Of a DNA stretch of 64,000 nt, positions 16,557-25,360 are shown piece by piece (the first letter of the stretch is position 1; every line of letters begins with the position of its first letter). A program made the position numbers and the translations under genes. The notes beneath the pieces were generated by a model, which worked only from the letters and a program-made list of their open reading frames with translations, was not told the DNA's origin and made no database searches. Origin of the DNA: QZKY01 sp942492925 (GTDB lineage Bacteria > Pseudomonadota > Gammaproteobacteria > Burkholderiales > Burkholderiaceae_D); assembly GCA_942492925.1 (NCBI GenBank), contig OW818641.1:124001-188000 (forward strand), given 5' to 3'.

Positions 16557-17594
16557 TTAAAACTTGTGCTGCAAACGCAAGGAATACCCTTTGACGACAT
16601 CGCCCTTGGCCACGTAGTTGTCGTCGTCGGCATCGTTCTTGTAGTTGGCGTTGACTTCGTTCTTCAGATACGTATACACGACCAGTACCGACGTGCGCCT
16701 GGAAAACGCGTAGTTGGCACCGATGTTCCACGCTCTCGCCCCTGCTTCGCCGCGTTCGTCCTCGGCCCGCATGTGATTGGTCATCACCATGAGCTGTGCC
16801 GTCAGCCGTTGTTCGACGCCAATGAAAACGTGTTGGGTGTTCAGCGGCTGCGTGGCATCTTCCTTTTTCATTTTTTCGACTATCCCGCGCACCGTCGTGC
16901 CGCTTGAAAAGGCGTAAGCCACACCCACTTTCCAGGATTTCAAATCGTCTGTGTCGCCATTGTTTTTCGTCTGACGGTCATAAGCGCCGAACAGGTTGAA
17001 CGGGCCACTGTCGTAACGCAGCGCGGCGCTCCAGGCACGCTTGTCCGTGGTATCGGTTTTGGCTTCTTCCAGCGCGTAGTTGGCCGAGAACGTGACGCCA
17101 TTCATCCTTGGCGATTCATAGTGTGCGGTCTGTTTGTAACGCTGGTTGGCATCCCCCTGCTTGATCTTGCCCGCGTTGTTGTAGCCCATGCCCATGATAG
17201 TTTTGTAATCGCCGATCGAATCATCAAAGGGATCGTATTTGCTGCTGCTTTCCTTGTAGGCGCTGTTGTTTGTGCCGAACACAAGGGTTCCGAAAGCACC
17301 TTGCAACCCCGCCCAACTGTCGCGATCGGCGAAGCCATCAGTACCCTCGCCCTGGTTCGCCACATCCAACTTGGATTCAATCTGGAAAACAGCCTTCAGC
17401 CCACCACCAAGATCTTCCGTCCCCTTAAAACCAAGGCGGCTGGTGTTGCTGTTCATGGTGACGATTTCGCTGTCGCCCGCCCTGATGACATCCAGCGAGG
17501 GTTCTACTTTGCCGTAAATAGTTACTGCGGCAGCTTGCGCATAGGTCGCACATACCCATGCCACCATCGCGATGCCTGTTATTGTTTTTTTCAT
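16557..17594 (-). CDS. Gram-negative general porin, outer membrane (porin 1)
   Basis: A 345-residue outer-membrane porin with signal peptide (cleavage near residue 21) followed by VTIYGK, the usual mature start of Burkholderiales porins, and GFKGTEDLGGGLKAVFQIES in the first strands. It ends in phenylalanine (LRLQHKF), the signature that directs folding by the BAM complex. It is a 16-strand trimeric porin for small solutes by family. The second porin lies 242 bases upstream on the same strand. Both are related but the loops differ. No terminator with T run follows directly. Confidence 0.9.
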   Translation of the reverse strand: MKKTITGIAMVAWVCATYAQAAAVTIYGKVEPSLDVIRAGDSEIVTMNSNTSRLGFKGTEDLGGGLKAVFQIESKLDVANQGEGTDGFADRDSWAGLQGAFGTLVFGTNNSAYKESSSKYDPFDDSIGDYKTIMGMGYNNAGKIKQGDANQRYKQTAHYESPRMNGVTFSANYALEEAKTDTTDKRAWSAALRYDSGPFNLFGAYDRQTKNNGDTDDLKSWKVGVAYAFSSGTTVRGIVEKMKKEDATQPLNTQHVFIGVEQRLTAQLMVMTNHMRAEDERGEAGARAWNIGANYAFSRRTSVLVVYTYLKNEVNANYKNDADDDNYVAKGDVVKGYSLRLQHKF

Positions 17595-17758
17595 TCGCCG
17601 ACTTCTTGCTTGTGTTAAACGGATAAGACGCTTTCCCCGATTATCGCCTAGGCAAATTGGGGCGCATTGTCACACACACAAATGCGGCTTGATAAAAATG
17701 TTCGCTGTCGTTTTTTGTCTGCGCCACTCGTTTTTTGAACCAACACCCGGCAGACATG

Positions 17759-17787
17759 AAAAAAACGGCCACCCGAAGGTGACCGTT
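17759..17787 (-). terminator. Rho-independent terminator after porin 2
   Basis: On the minus strand a 10-base stem with a TTCG tetraloop (one G-U pair) runs from 17787 to 17764, followed by a T run that corresponds to the A run at 17759-17765. It lies about 50 bases past the stop of the 17836 porin, so the two porins likely have separate transcripts. Confidence 0.92.
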
Positions 17788-17835
17788 TGGTCTTGCTTGT
17801 TTGCTGCTTACATCTAAGCGATCAACTTCAACCGA

Positions 17836-18852
17836 TTAGAAATTGTGCTGCAGACGAACGGAGAAGCCGGACACTTTTTCGCCAGCCGCGCTCGGAGCAT
17901 AACCAGCGTCCATGCCGTAGGTACCAGCATCGTCGTTATCCACCACTGCGTACACTGCCATCAGGTTGGTGCGCTTGGAGAAGTTGTACTTCGCGCCGAG
18001 TGCATAGCCCTTGGCGCCGGAGTCATTCGCGCCGTCGTCGTTCTCGCTCGCCCACATAACGTTAGCCATCACGTCGAGGTTGGCGGTAACCGGGTGGCTT
18101 GCGCCCACATAAACGTGCTTGACGTCGACTTCGTCCTTCTTATCCAGTTGCTCGTAAACAGCATTGATCTGGGTGCCGAACGGCAGCTTGTAGCCAGCGC
18201 CAATCTTGAAGGCCTTGGACTTCTCGTCGCCACCTTGCTTTTGCTGCTCGTAACCAACCATCGCCTTCAGCGGGCCGTTGGTGTACGTACCCATGAGAGA
18301 GAGAATGTCTTGGTCGCCACCGGTGCCAGCATCACCACTTTCGTGCGCGGCAACCATCGCATAAGAAGCCACCGCCTGGAAGCCACCCATCACCGGCGAC
18401 TTGTAGTACGCCGATTTACCCCAGCGACCATTGAAGCCATCCGTGTCATTCGTGATCACGCCCATGATGTTGTTGTAGTCACCAATGCTGTCTGCGAAGA
18501 AGTCGTAGCTCGCCGATTCAATCACATAAGCGGATTGATGGGTACCGAAGGTAAGGGAGCCGAAGCCGCCAGCCAGACCGACCCACGTATCACGGCCACC
18601 CAGGGTGCCGTTTGCTTGGTCCAGTTTGATCTTGGATTCGATTTGGAAAATGGCTTTCAGGCCGCCACCCAGATCTTCCGTGCCCTTGAAGCCGAGGCGG
18701 GAATTGTTCCAGTTCATGTCGGTGACTTTGCCTTCACCGGTGTCGATGAAGTCGTAGGACGGCTTCAACTGACCGTAAATGGTCACGTTGGATTGTGCTT
18801 GGGCAGCGCCAACTGCGCCGAGTACTGCGAGTGCGATAAGCGTTTTTTTCAT
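17836..18852 (-). CDS. Gram-negative general porin, outer membrane (porin 2)
   Basis: A 338-residue porin with a clear signal peptide (MKKTLIALAVLGAVGAAQAQ) and mature start SNVTIYGQL, the common pattern in Burkholderiales. NNSRLGFKGTEDLGGGLKA lies in the N-terminal strands and the chain ends LRLQHNF. I start it at 18852, where AAAGGA lies 6 bases upstream; a 33-codon upstream extension is not credible. The strong terminator at 17759-17787 ends its transcript. Upstream lies a 619-base region with no gene, which may hold regulatory sites. It is a paralogue of the adjacent porin. Confidence 0.93.
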   Translation of the reverse strand: MKKTLIALAVLGAVGAAQAQSNVTIYGQLKPSYDFIDTGEGKVTDMNWNNSRLGFKGTEDLGGGLKAIFQIESKIKLDQANGTLGGRDTWVGLAGGFGSLTFGTHQSAYVIESASYDFFADSIGDYNNIMGVITNDTDGFNGRWGKSAYYKSPVMGGFQAVASYAMVAAHESGDAGTGGDQDILSLMGTYTNGPLKAMVGYEQQKQGGDEKSKAFKIGAGYKLPFGTQINAVYEQLDKKDEVDVKHVYVGASHPVTANLDVMANVMWASENDDGANDSGAKGYALGAKYNFSKRTNLMAVYAVVDNDDAGTYGMDAGYAPSAAGEKVSGFSVRLQHNF

Positions 18853-19471
18853 TTGTAGTCCTTTGCAAGGAAAAAAAATCGTAGTTAAATCCGTAAAGAT
18901 CGGTGTAACTGAACTTCGGATAGTCCAAAGATATCCTGTTTCGCTCTCCATTAAAAGCCGTCAGGTCGGGGGATGGCAAAAAAGAGGGGGGAGCGTTGTA
19001 TTTTTGAAACGCGGGTTGCGGCAAGTTTGCTCTACATTCTCCCTGAAAACCGCCCTGTTTCCGTAGTGTCACGCCGTCATTCGGATGTGTCCAAAAAGCA
19101 ACTTTAGCGCAGCAACCATGCCCTCATTATCGGAAGGACTCCTCGGCACGCCAATGGTTATTCCCTATGAAAAACACGGCGTTGGTGAATTTTTATCGCG
19201 TTGTACTGCAAAAAATTTTTGCGAAACGTGAATAAAAATTGTGCAGAAACGAATGGGAACGCACGACATGAGACGTTCAGTTTTGACGCTACACGAAAAA
19301 ATTGCGTAAATTTTAAGCTATATTTTTCTCATGTGACGCGCACCGATCGAACTGGATCCAGCTCGGACCGCGCGTGGCGTGCTGTGTTGTGATGTGATCG
19401 CTGTTTGAACCCGGAATGTCGCCTTGAATGGCGGCCTAAAACGCACAGGGTGCGCCACGCTTCGGTGCGGT
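18853..19471. other. Long gene-free region upstream of porin 2
   Basis: 619 bases between porin 2 and dapF with no supported open reading frame. It is AT-rich in parts. A 15-base inverted repeat lies at 19208-19222. One ATG-initiated reading (19201-19392) shows no family features and I do not call it. A promoter for porin 2 and possibly a small regulatory RNA could lie here, but nothing in the sequence proves it. Confidence 0.45.
19208..19222. repeat. Perfect 15-base palindrome, GCAAAAA/TTTTTGC
   Basis: GCAAAAA and TTTTTGC are separated by a single A. The site lies about 360 bases upstream of the porin 2 start. Its symmetry fits a dimeric regulator site or a short hairpin. No regulator is known from this window to bind it, so this is only a noted structure. 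Confidence 0.45.
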
Positions 19472-20347
19472 CTACGCGGGCAGCGCAATCTCGCCGTCGT
19501 ACACGCTCACCGCAGGCCCGGCCATCATCACCGGCTCGCTGGCGCCCGCCCACGCAATGTGCATCACGCCACCGCGCGCCTCCACGCGCACCGGCGACTC
19601 GAGCACGCCACGACGAATGCCCGCCACCACGGCCGCGCACGCGCCGGTGCCGCAGGCCAGCGTTTCGCCCGCGCCGCGCTCATACACGCGCAGACGTATG
19701 CTGTGCCGATCCACGATTTGCATGAACCCCGCATTCACGCGCGCGGGAAAACGGCGGTGTCGTTCGATCAAGGGCCCGTCCGTTTCGACAGGAGCAGCAT
19801 CAACATTTTCGACAACTTGCACCGCATGCGGATTACCCATCGACACGACGGAGACATATGTCGTCTGACCCTCTTTTCCAGGCTGATGTTCCAGATACAG
19901 CGGCCATACCATATCCGCGCCCTCGTGCTTGCCGCGCAAGCCGCTGGTGTCGAACGGCACTTTTCCCGGCTCCAAAATCGGCGCGCCCATGTTAACGGTG
20001 ACGTTGCCGTCATCTTCCAGTTGCAATTCGATGATGCCCGCCATCGTGCTCACACGGATGCGCCGTTTTTTTGTCAAACCTTTTTGCGTGACGAATTTGA
20101 CAAACGCACGCGCGCCATTGCCACATTGCTCCACTTCGCCACCATCGGCGTTGAAGATGCGGTAGCGAAAATCAACCTCCGATGTTGGCGCTTTTTCGAC
20201 AACCAGAATTTGATCCGCACCGACGCCCAAACGACGATCCGCAAGAAACCGATACTGTTCCGCTGTCAGGTTGACGGATTGATTGATCGCATCGATGACG
20301 ACGAAGTCATTGCCTGCGCCGTGCATTTTGGTGAAGTGGAGTGTCAT
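19472..20347 (-). CDS. dapF: Diaminopimelate epimerase
   Basis: Interconverts LL- and meso-diaminopimelate for lysine and peptidoglycan. The 291-residue protein begins MTLHFTKMHGAGNDF, the usual start, and carries the two catalytic cysteines at residues 75 (EQCGNGAR) and 232 (ACGTGACA). I use ATG 20347; an upstream in-frame ATG would add five residues of no family significance. It is the third gene after two lipid A acyltransferases on the same strand, about 200 bases downstream of them, an arrangement common in Burkholderiales, where metK lies on the other side. Confidence 0.96.
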   Translation of the reverse strand: MTLHFTKMHGAGNDFVVIDAINQSVNLTAEQYRFLADRRLGVGADQILVVEKAPTSEVDFRYRIFNADGGEVEQCGNGARAFVKFVTQKGLTKKRRIRVSTMAGIIELQLEDDGNVTVNMGAPILEPGKVPFDTSGLRGKHEGADMVWPLYLEHQPGKEGQTTYVSVVSMGNPHAVQVVENVDAAPVETDGPLIERHRRFPARVNAGFMQIVDRHSIRLRVYERGAGETLACGTGACAAVVAGIRRGVLESPVRVEARGGVMHIAWAGASEPVMMAGPAVSVYDGEIALPA

Positions 20348-20546
20348 TGCCTTGTGCCTCATGGCTATTTGGTCGTTTCATGATTTTACCCCGCCCATTT
20401 GTGGGCGTGTGCATTATCCTGAGGCACATCGGGTGGCATTACTGCGGGGCGATTGCGTTTCAGGCGCAATATCACCACGTCAATAAATTGCGCAGACAAA
20501 TCAGGATTCGTATCGAACCGAAAGCCAACCAGCCCCCTGCGTCCGA

Positions 20547-21410
20547 CTAATACACTCCCGCTTCACCTTCCGGTCGCGTCTTGAAACGCCGATGCGCCCA
20601 GAAATAATCGGCAGGCAGTTCGCGGATGCGATCTTCGATGAACGCGTTCATTCTCCGCGTGGCAGCCATGATGTCGTCGCCGGGGTAGTTTTCCCAGGCT
20701 GGATAGAACGTCACCTTCCAGCCGCGATAGTCCGGCATGAAAGTGGCAATCACCGGAATGATCTTGGCGCGAGCTGCAGCCGCAAGACGCGGCAGCGCGG
20801 TCAGCGTCGCCGCCTGATTGCCGAAAAAGGGAATGAATTCGGCATCCTGCAAACCAAAATCCATGTCGGGCAGCATGAAGTACGGGTAACGATCACGCAG
20901 CGCCCGCAAGATCGGCTTAATACCATCGCGGCGCGTCACCAGGCGCTGCGGCTTGAATCGGCTCCGCCCTTCCAGCAAGGCTGCATCGAAGACCTTGTTT
21001 TTTTGCGGTACATACATGGAAGAAGCCGACACCTGCATAGCAATCGCCGCACCCGCCACATCCAGACAGACAAAATGCGGACAGAGGAGAATGACTGGGT
21101 CCGCCTTGAACGCCTCAATTGGCAAGGCTGGTTCGATGGTGATCAGTTTTTGCAACCGCGCTTCCGAAGCCCACCACAAAACGCTGCGTTCCAGCGCGCT
21201 ACGCGCAAACTTTTGAAAATGCTCACGCGCAATCGCCTGCCTTTCCGCTTCCGTTTTTTCTGGAAAACACAACCTCAAATTCGTCAGCGTCACATGACGG
21301 CGGCTTTTCATGCAAGAAAAAAGTACCGTTCCCAAAAATTTTCCCAACCGACCCAGTATCGGCAGGGGCAGCCAGTGCAGCAACCACAACATGCCCATCA
21401 CCAGTTTCAT
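20547..21410 (-). CDS. Lipid A biosynthesis acyltransferase, LpxL/HtrB family (second copy)
   Basis: A 287-residue inner-membrane acyltransferase of the LpxL/LpxM family that adds a secondary acyl chain to lipid A precursors. The HxxxxD motif is PHFVCLD, histidine 112 and aspartate 117, preceded by a short hydrophobic N-terminus. Its start overlaps the stop of the first copy at 21407 by four bases, so both are coupled. I cannot decide from sequence alone which copy is LpxL and which is the later-acting enzyme. Confidence 0.9.
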   Translation of the reverse strand: MKLVMGMLWLLHWLPLPILGRLGKFLGTVLFSCMKSRRHVTLTNLRLCFPEKTEAERQAIAREHFQKFARSALERSVLWWASEARLQKLITIEPALPIEAFKADPVILLCPHFVCLDVAGAAIAMQVSASSMYVPQKNKVFDAALLEGRSRFKPQRLVTRRDGIKPILRALRDRYPYFMLPDMDFGLQDAEFIPFFGNQAATLTALPRLAAAARAKIIPVIATFMPDYRGWKVTFYPAWENYPGDDIMAATRRMNAFIEDRIRELPADYFWAHRRFKTRPEGEAGVY

Positions 21411-22294
21411 GCATTCTCCCCGGATCTAACAGATGCAGATTGAAACGGACGCTTAGGCGGCAATGGTTTTCTGTAACGATCGTAACTCCAGAAATATTGC
21501 GGCGGACACAAGGCGATCAGTTTTTCCATCGCCGCGTTGATGGCGCGTGCCTGCTGTTCCGGCGTCTCGCCCATCTCTTCTTCAAACGGCAAAAAGTGAA
21601 CGACATAACCTCGCCCCCAGGACAGCCGCTCGGTAAAAACCAGAATAATTGGCGCGCCGCTCATTTGCTGCAGTTTGGCTGAAAGCGTCATCGTATACGC
21701 GGGACGTCCAAAAAAATCCGCCCAAACACCATCGCCCAGACGCGGCACATGATCGGGCAAAAGCCCGATGGCTTCACCCTTTTTGAGGGCTCTGGCCATC
21801 GCACGAATACCGGATAGGTTCGTCGCCGCCAACTTGATTTCTGAACGTTTACGCCCCTCTTCGAATAGTGGCTTATGTCCCTCTTTGCGTGGCGGGCGGT
21901 ACATAACGGTGAGGGGAGCCTTGGGCCCAACGGTTTGCACAGCCACTTCAAAGCATCCTAGGTGCGGCGCGAAAAAAATTACGCCTTTCCCGGCATCCAA
22001 TGCTTGTTGCACCAACGCCCAATTCCGCACCTGGATTTTTGCGCGCACTTTTTCCACTGGCGCCCCCCACACAAAGGGCAGTTCGCTCAAGGATTTGCCG
22101 ATTTCCGAAACAGCCGTCGCCCAATGCTGTTCATATCCGGCTGCCGCGATGTTTTCTTTCAGCCGTCGGCGAAATCCCGGCGCAAAAGCATACACGCCCC
22201 AGGCCAGCGTCGCGCCAATCGCGTGCAGCAAGACCAAGGGAAAACGGGAAAAAACTCGGAAAATGAAGAGAAGCATTTTTGTCAAAACCCGCAC
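21407..22294 (-). CDS. lpxL: Lipid A biosynthesis lauroyl acyltransferase, LpxL/HtrB family (first copy)
   Basis: A 295-residue LpxL-type enzyme with an N-terminal hydrophobic segment and the catalytic HxxxxE motif PHLGCFE, histidine 111 and glutamate 116. It is the first gene of a three-gene minus-strand operon with the second acyltransferase and dapF. It is divergent from metK, as in many Burkholderiales. An internal ATG at residue 7 could also serve as start. The pair would together make hexa-acylated or similar lipid A, assuming both are active. Confidence 0.9.
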   Translation of the reverse strand: MRVLTKMLLFIFRVFSRFPLVLLHAIGATLAWGVYAFAPGFRRRLKENIAAAGYEQHWATAVSEIGKSLSELPFVWGAPVEKVRAKIQVRNWALVQQALDAGKGVIFFAPHLGCFEVAVQTVGPKAPLTVMYRPPRKEGHKPLFEEGRKRSEIKLAATNLSGIRAMARALKKGEAIGLLPDHVPRLGDGVWADFFGRPAYTMTLSAKLQQMSGAPIILVFTERLSWGRGYVVHFLPFEEEMGETPEQQARAINAAMEKLIALCPPQYFWSYDRYRKPLPPKRPFQSASVRSGENA

Positions 22295-22427
22295 AAAATA
22301 CGTGCCATTTTTTCAGCAAGAGGCGTAAAATACCACACTTGTTGCATCTTGTTAAAAAGCAACATCGAAGCAACACCGCCGAGTTAACCGACAACTTGCG
22401 AGGCGGCCTATAAATATCCGCTAAAGC

Positions 22428-22457
22428 GTCGCAGGCTGGGTAAAGATTGGCTGCGAC
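22428..22457 (+). promoter_or_regulatory. Hairpin in the metK leader
   Basis: GTCGCAG (22428-22434) and CTGCGAC (22451-22457) form a perfect 7-base stem with a 16-base loop, 40 bases ahead of the metK start. A second weak 4-base stem (GCGG/CCGC) lies just upstream at 22403-22421. It lacks the consensus of the known SAH riboswitch. It may be an unrelated structure or a divergent leader. Confidence 0.4.
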
Positions 22458-22497
22458 CGTGTGTTAATTACTGCATCAATCATAACTGGAGCTTGCA

Positions 22498-23661
22498 ATG
22501 TCTAAAGATTTTCTTTTCACGTCTGAATCCGTTTCCGAAGGCCACCCGGACAAGGTCTCTGACCAGATTTCCGATGCCATTCTGGATGCTATTTTCGAAC
22601 AAGACCCCCGCTCGCGCGTGGCTGCAGAAACCCTCTGCAATACCGGCCTCGTCGTGCTCGCCGGCGAAATCACCACGACTGCCAACGTCGATTACATCAC
22701 TGTCGCCCGCGACACCATCAAGCGCATTGGTTACGACAATACCGAATACGGCATCGATTACAAGGGCTGCGCGGTACTCGTCGCTTACGACAAACAATCG
22801 CCGGACATCGCGCAAGGCGTGGACGAAGGCAAGGGCATCGATCTCGATCAAGGTGCTGGCGATCAGGGTCTGATGTTCGGTTATGCCTGCGATGAAACGC
22901 CGGTGCTGATGCCGGCGGCAATATATTATGCGCACCGTCTCGTCGAGCGTCAGTCGCAACTGCGCAAGGATGGCCGTCTGCCGTGGCTGCGTCCAGATGC
23001 CAAATCACAGGTCACGTTGCGCTACGTGGATGGCAAACCAGTGAGTGTGGATACCGTGGTGCTTTCCACGCAACATGCGCCGGAAATCGGCCACAAGGCG
23101 ATTGAAGAAGCGGTGATCGAAGACATCATCAAGCCAGTGTTGCCGAAAGAATGGCTGAAGAACACGCGCTATCTGGTCAACCCGACTGGTCGTTTCGTCA
23201 TCGGCGGCCCACAAGGCGATTGCGGCCTCACCGGACGCAAGATTATCGTGGATACTTACGGCGGCGCGTGCCCGCACGGCGGCGGCGCGTTTTCCGGCAA
23301 GGACCCATCGAAAGTGGATCGCTCCGCGGCGTATGCGGCGCGTTATGTTGCGAAGAACGTGGTCGCAGCCGGTCTGGCCAAACAATGCCAGGTGCAAATC
23401 AGTTATGCGATTGGCGTGGCGAAACCGATCAACATCACGGCGAATACCTACGGCACGGGCGTGGTGTCGGATGAAAAACTGTCTGCATTGATTGCGGAAA
23501 CCTTCGATCTGCGTCCGAAGGGCATTGTGCAAATGCTCGATTTGCTCCGTCCTATTTATCAGAAGACCGCGGCGTATGGTCACTTCGGTCGCGAAGAGCC
23601 GGAGTTTACGTGGGAGCGTACAGACCGCGCACAAATTCTGAAATCGAAAGCCGGGAAGTAA
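22498..23661 (+). CDS. metK: S-adenosylmethionine synthetase
   Basis: Makes S-adenosylmethionine from methionine and ATP. The 387-residue protein begins MSKDFLFTSESVSEGHPDK with the conserved SEGHPDK (histidine 16), then the family-signature GAGDQG motif, and is full length. A TGGAG ribosome site lies 12 bases upstream. The leader contains a hairpin (22428-22457) and an AT-rich segment. A strong terminator follows. It is divergent from the lpxL-lpxL-dapF operon. Confidence 0.98.
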   Translation: MSKDFLFTSESVSEGHPDKVSDQISDAILDAIFEQDPRSRVAAETLCNTGLVVLAGEITTTANVDYITVARDTIKRIGYDNTEYGIDYKGCAVLVAYDKQSPDIAQGVDEGKGIDLDQGAGDQGLMFGYACDETPVLMPAAIYYAHRLVERQSQLRKDGRLPWLRPDAKSQVTLRYVDGKPVSVDTVVLSTQHAPEIGHKAIEEAVIEDIIKPVLPKEWLKNTRYLVNPTGRFVIGGPQGDCGLTGRKIIVDTYGGACPHGGGAFSGKDPSKVDRSAAYAARYVAKNVVAAGLAKQCQVQISYAIGVAKPINITANTYGTGVVSDEKLSALIAETFDLRPKGIVQMLDLLRPIYQKTAAYGHFGREEPEFTWERTDRAQILKSKAGK

Positions 23662-23684
23662 TCTGGCGAATAGGTAGTTGAAGG

Positions 23685-23720
23685 TGGGAAGTGGGGAAAC
23701 CTGCTTCCCATTTTGTTTTT
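23685..23720 (+). terminator. Rho-independent terminator after metK
   Basis: TGGGAAG (23685-23691) pairs with CTTCCCA (23704-23710), followed by TTTTGTTTTT. It lies 24 bases past the metK stop, just before the converging gph gene. Confidence 0.8.
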
Positions 23721-23798
23721 CAACATTTCAGTCATGTTTAAACGCTCGTGGGAGAGGGAGTGTTCTCACTTTTCGCTTTTTGGGTAACGCCTCTCTTT

Positions 23799-24482
23799 TT
23801 AGATTTTTAGAAGCGACTGTATCAACTCCAGCAACTGCAACGGCGATTCCGCAATCCAGTCAGCTTCCCAGCTTTTCGGCGCATCGACCCCGCAATATCC
23901 CCATGCTGCCGCAATCGTCCGCATACCCGCTGCGCGGCCTGCCTGAATGTCGCGCAAATCGTCGCCAACGTACCAGCAAGCCTCTGGCGGCAGCGACAGC
24001 CGTCGTGCTGCCTCAAACAGCGGCTCGGGATGCGGCTTGGAAAATGGTGTGGTGTCGCCAGAGATCACGCAATCGGCTTCCTGCAAGCCAATCAGGGGCA
24101 CCAGCGGTTCCGTAAAGCGTGCGAACTTGTTGGTGACAACGCCCCAGCGCATGTCGCAAGCATGCAGCACTTGGAGTAGTGCGTCGATTCCGTCAAAAAG
24201 CCGCGAATGCATCGCCAACGCCGCCTGATAGTTGTTCAGAAATCCGGCGAGCAATTCCGGATAGCCTTCATCTTCCGGCGCAATGCCAAAGGCCGCGCCC
24301 AGCAAGCCGCGCCCACCCGCCGACGCCACGGCACGCAATGTATCGTAAGGCGCCGGGTCGAGTCCACGCGCCGTGCGTAATAAATTTGTTGCGGCGGCCA
24401 AATCGGGGGCAGTATCAGCAAGCGTGCCATCCAGATCAAAAAGGACGGCGCGTGGCCGTGGGAGCGTCAAGGGAGTATTCAT
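23799..24482 (-). CDS. gph: Phosphoglycolate phosphatase, HAD superfamily
   Basis: A 227-residue HAD-family phosphatase. The catalytic DxDGT is FDLDGTLADT at residues 15-24, with aspartates 16 and 18, and later VVTNK and GDDLRD motifs supply the remaining HAD loops. I start it at the ATG of MNTPLTLP; an upstream in-frame start adds 13 residues without family support. It lies 127 bases downstream of ubiG on the same strand, an arrangement seen in Burkholderiales where gph follows ubiG. Phosphoglycolate is the likely substrate, from DNA repair; a broader sugar phosphate role cannot be excluded. Confidence 0.9.
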   Translation of the reverse strand: MNTPLTLPRPRAVLFDLDGTLADTAPDLAAATNLLRTARGLDPAPYDTLRAVASAGGRGLLGAAFGIAPEDEGYPELLAGFLNNYQAALAMHSRLFDGIDALLQVLHACDMRWGVVTNKFARFTEPLVPLIGLQEADCVISGDTTPFSKPHPEPLFEAARRLSLPPEACWYVGDDLRDIQAGRAAGMRTIAAAWGYCGVDAPKSWEADWIAESPLQLLELIQSLLKI

Positions 24483-24609
24483 AAAAAGTTCTTGCGTAAA
24501 TATCCAGGATATTATTTCCAAATCGTTTGCGGCACAGCGCCGAGCCGAAGACCGGTCGAATAGTACGGCAAGACGAAGGCGACAAAACCACGGGCGATTT
24601 AAAATGAAA

Positions 24610-25302
24610 TCAGGTTTTCGTGCATGTCATCAAGTAGTTAATATCGGCATTGTCGGTCAGCGCATGTTGCCCGGTGAGCGGGTTGTATTTGAGTCCACCG
24701 AGTGCGTCCACGCGCAAGCCCGCGTCGCGCGCATAGCTCGCGAGTTCGGCTGGCGTGATAAATTTCGTGAAATCGTGCGTGCCCTTCGGCAACAGTTGCA
24801 TTACATATTCCGCGCCGACAACGGCAAACAGAAATGCCTTGGGCGTGCGGTTCAGCGTAGAAAAAAACACCTTCCCTCGGTGTTTAGCCAGCGTCGCGCA
24901 GGCGCGCACGATGGATGCTGGATCCGGCACATGCTCCAGCATTTCCATGCAAGTCACGATGTCGTAAGCACCCGCTTCTCGCGCCGCCAGCGCTTCGGCC
25001 GCGATGTTTTCGTAGCGCACGGCAATGCCGGCATCCAGTCCATGCAACTCGGCGACCTTCAACACTTTTTCCGACAAATCGATGCCCGTGACTGCGGCCC
25101 CTTCCCTGGCCAAGGCTTCCGCCAGAATGCCGCCGCCGCATCCGACGTCAACAGCGCGCTGCCCCGCCAGCGATGCATGCCGCGCTATCCACGCCATGCG
25201 CAGTGGGTTGATTTCATGCAGCGGACGGAATTCTCCTGTCGGATCCCACCAGCGATGAGCCAGATCGTCGAATTTTTGCAGTTCAGCGTGATCAACATTC
25301 AT
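24610..25302 (-). CDS. ubiG: Ubiquinone biosynthesis O-methyltransferase UbiG
   Basis: S-adenosylmethionine-dependent O-methyltransferase that acts twice in ubiquinone synthesis. The 230-residue protein has motif I VDVGCGGGILAE near residues 51-62 and a normal length. The start MNVDHAELQKFDDLAHRW matches family N-termini. Unusually, the intrinsic terminator of the upstream ompA-like gene ends only 8 bases before this ATG, so no separate ribosome site fits between them. Expression therefore needs readthrough, a promoter inside ompA, or another start. Confidence 0.93.
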   Translation of the reverse strand: MNVDHAELQKFDDLAHRWWDPTGEFRPLHEINPLRMAWIARHASLAGQRAVDVGCGGGILAEALAREGAAVTGIDLSEKVLKVAELHGLDAGIAVRYENIAAEALAAREAGAYDIVTCMEMLEHVPDPASIVRACATLAKHRGKVFFSTLNRTPKAFLFAVVGAEYVMQLLPKGTHDFTKFITPAELASYARDAGLRVDALGGLKYNPLTGQHALTDNADINYLMTCTKT

Positions 25303-25304
25303 AC

Positions 25305-25332
25305 AAGAAAAAACCCCGCCTGCGCGGGGTTT
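25305..25332 (-). terminator. Intrinsic terminator of the OmpA-like gene, abutting ubiG
   Basis: AAACCCCGC (25311-25319), loop CTGC, GCGGGGTTT (25324-25332), a perfect 9-base stem; on the minus strand it is followed by TTTTTTCTTGT and then the ubiG ATG. It lies 28 bases past the 25361 stop. The SD-like GGCGGGG stretch for ubiG lies inside the stem. Confidence 0.88.
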
Positions 25333-25360
25333 AGTGGCAAAGAAAGGGAGTAAAAAAAAA

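Noticed and set aside
19424..20383. 319-codon reading on the plus strand over dapF
   Set aside because: dapF is clear on the minus strand with both catalytic cysteines; this reading has no family features.
22395..22497. SAH riboswitch upstream of metK
   Set aside because: A CAGGCT stretch resembles part of it, but the P1 helix and the GAGGAGCGCTGC core are not there.
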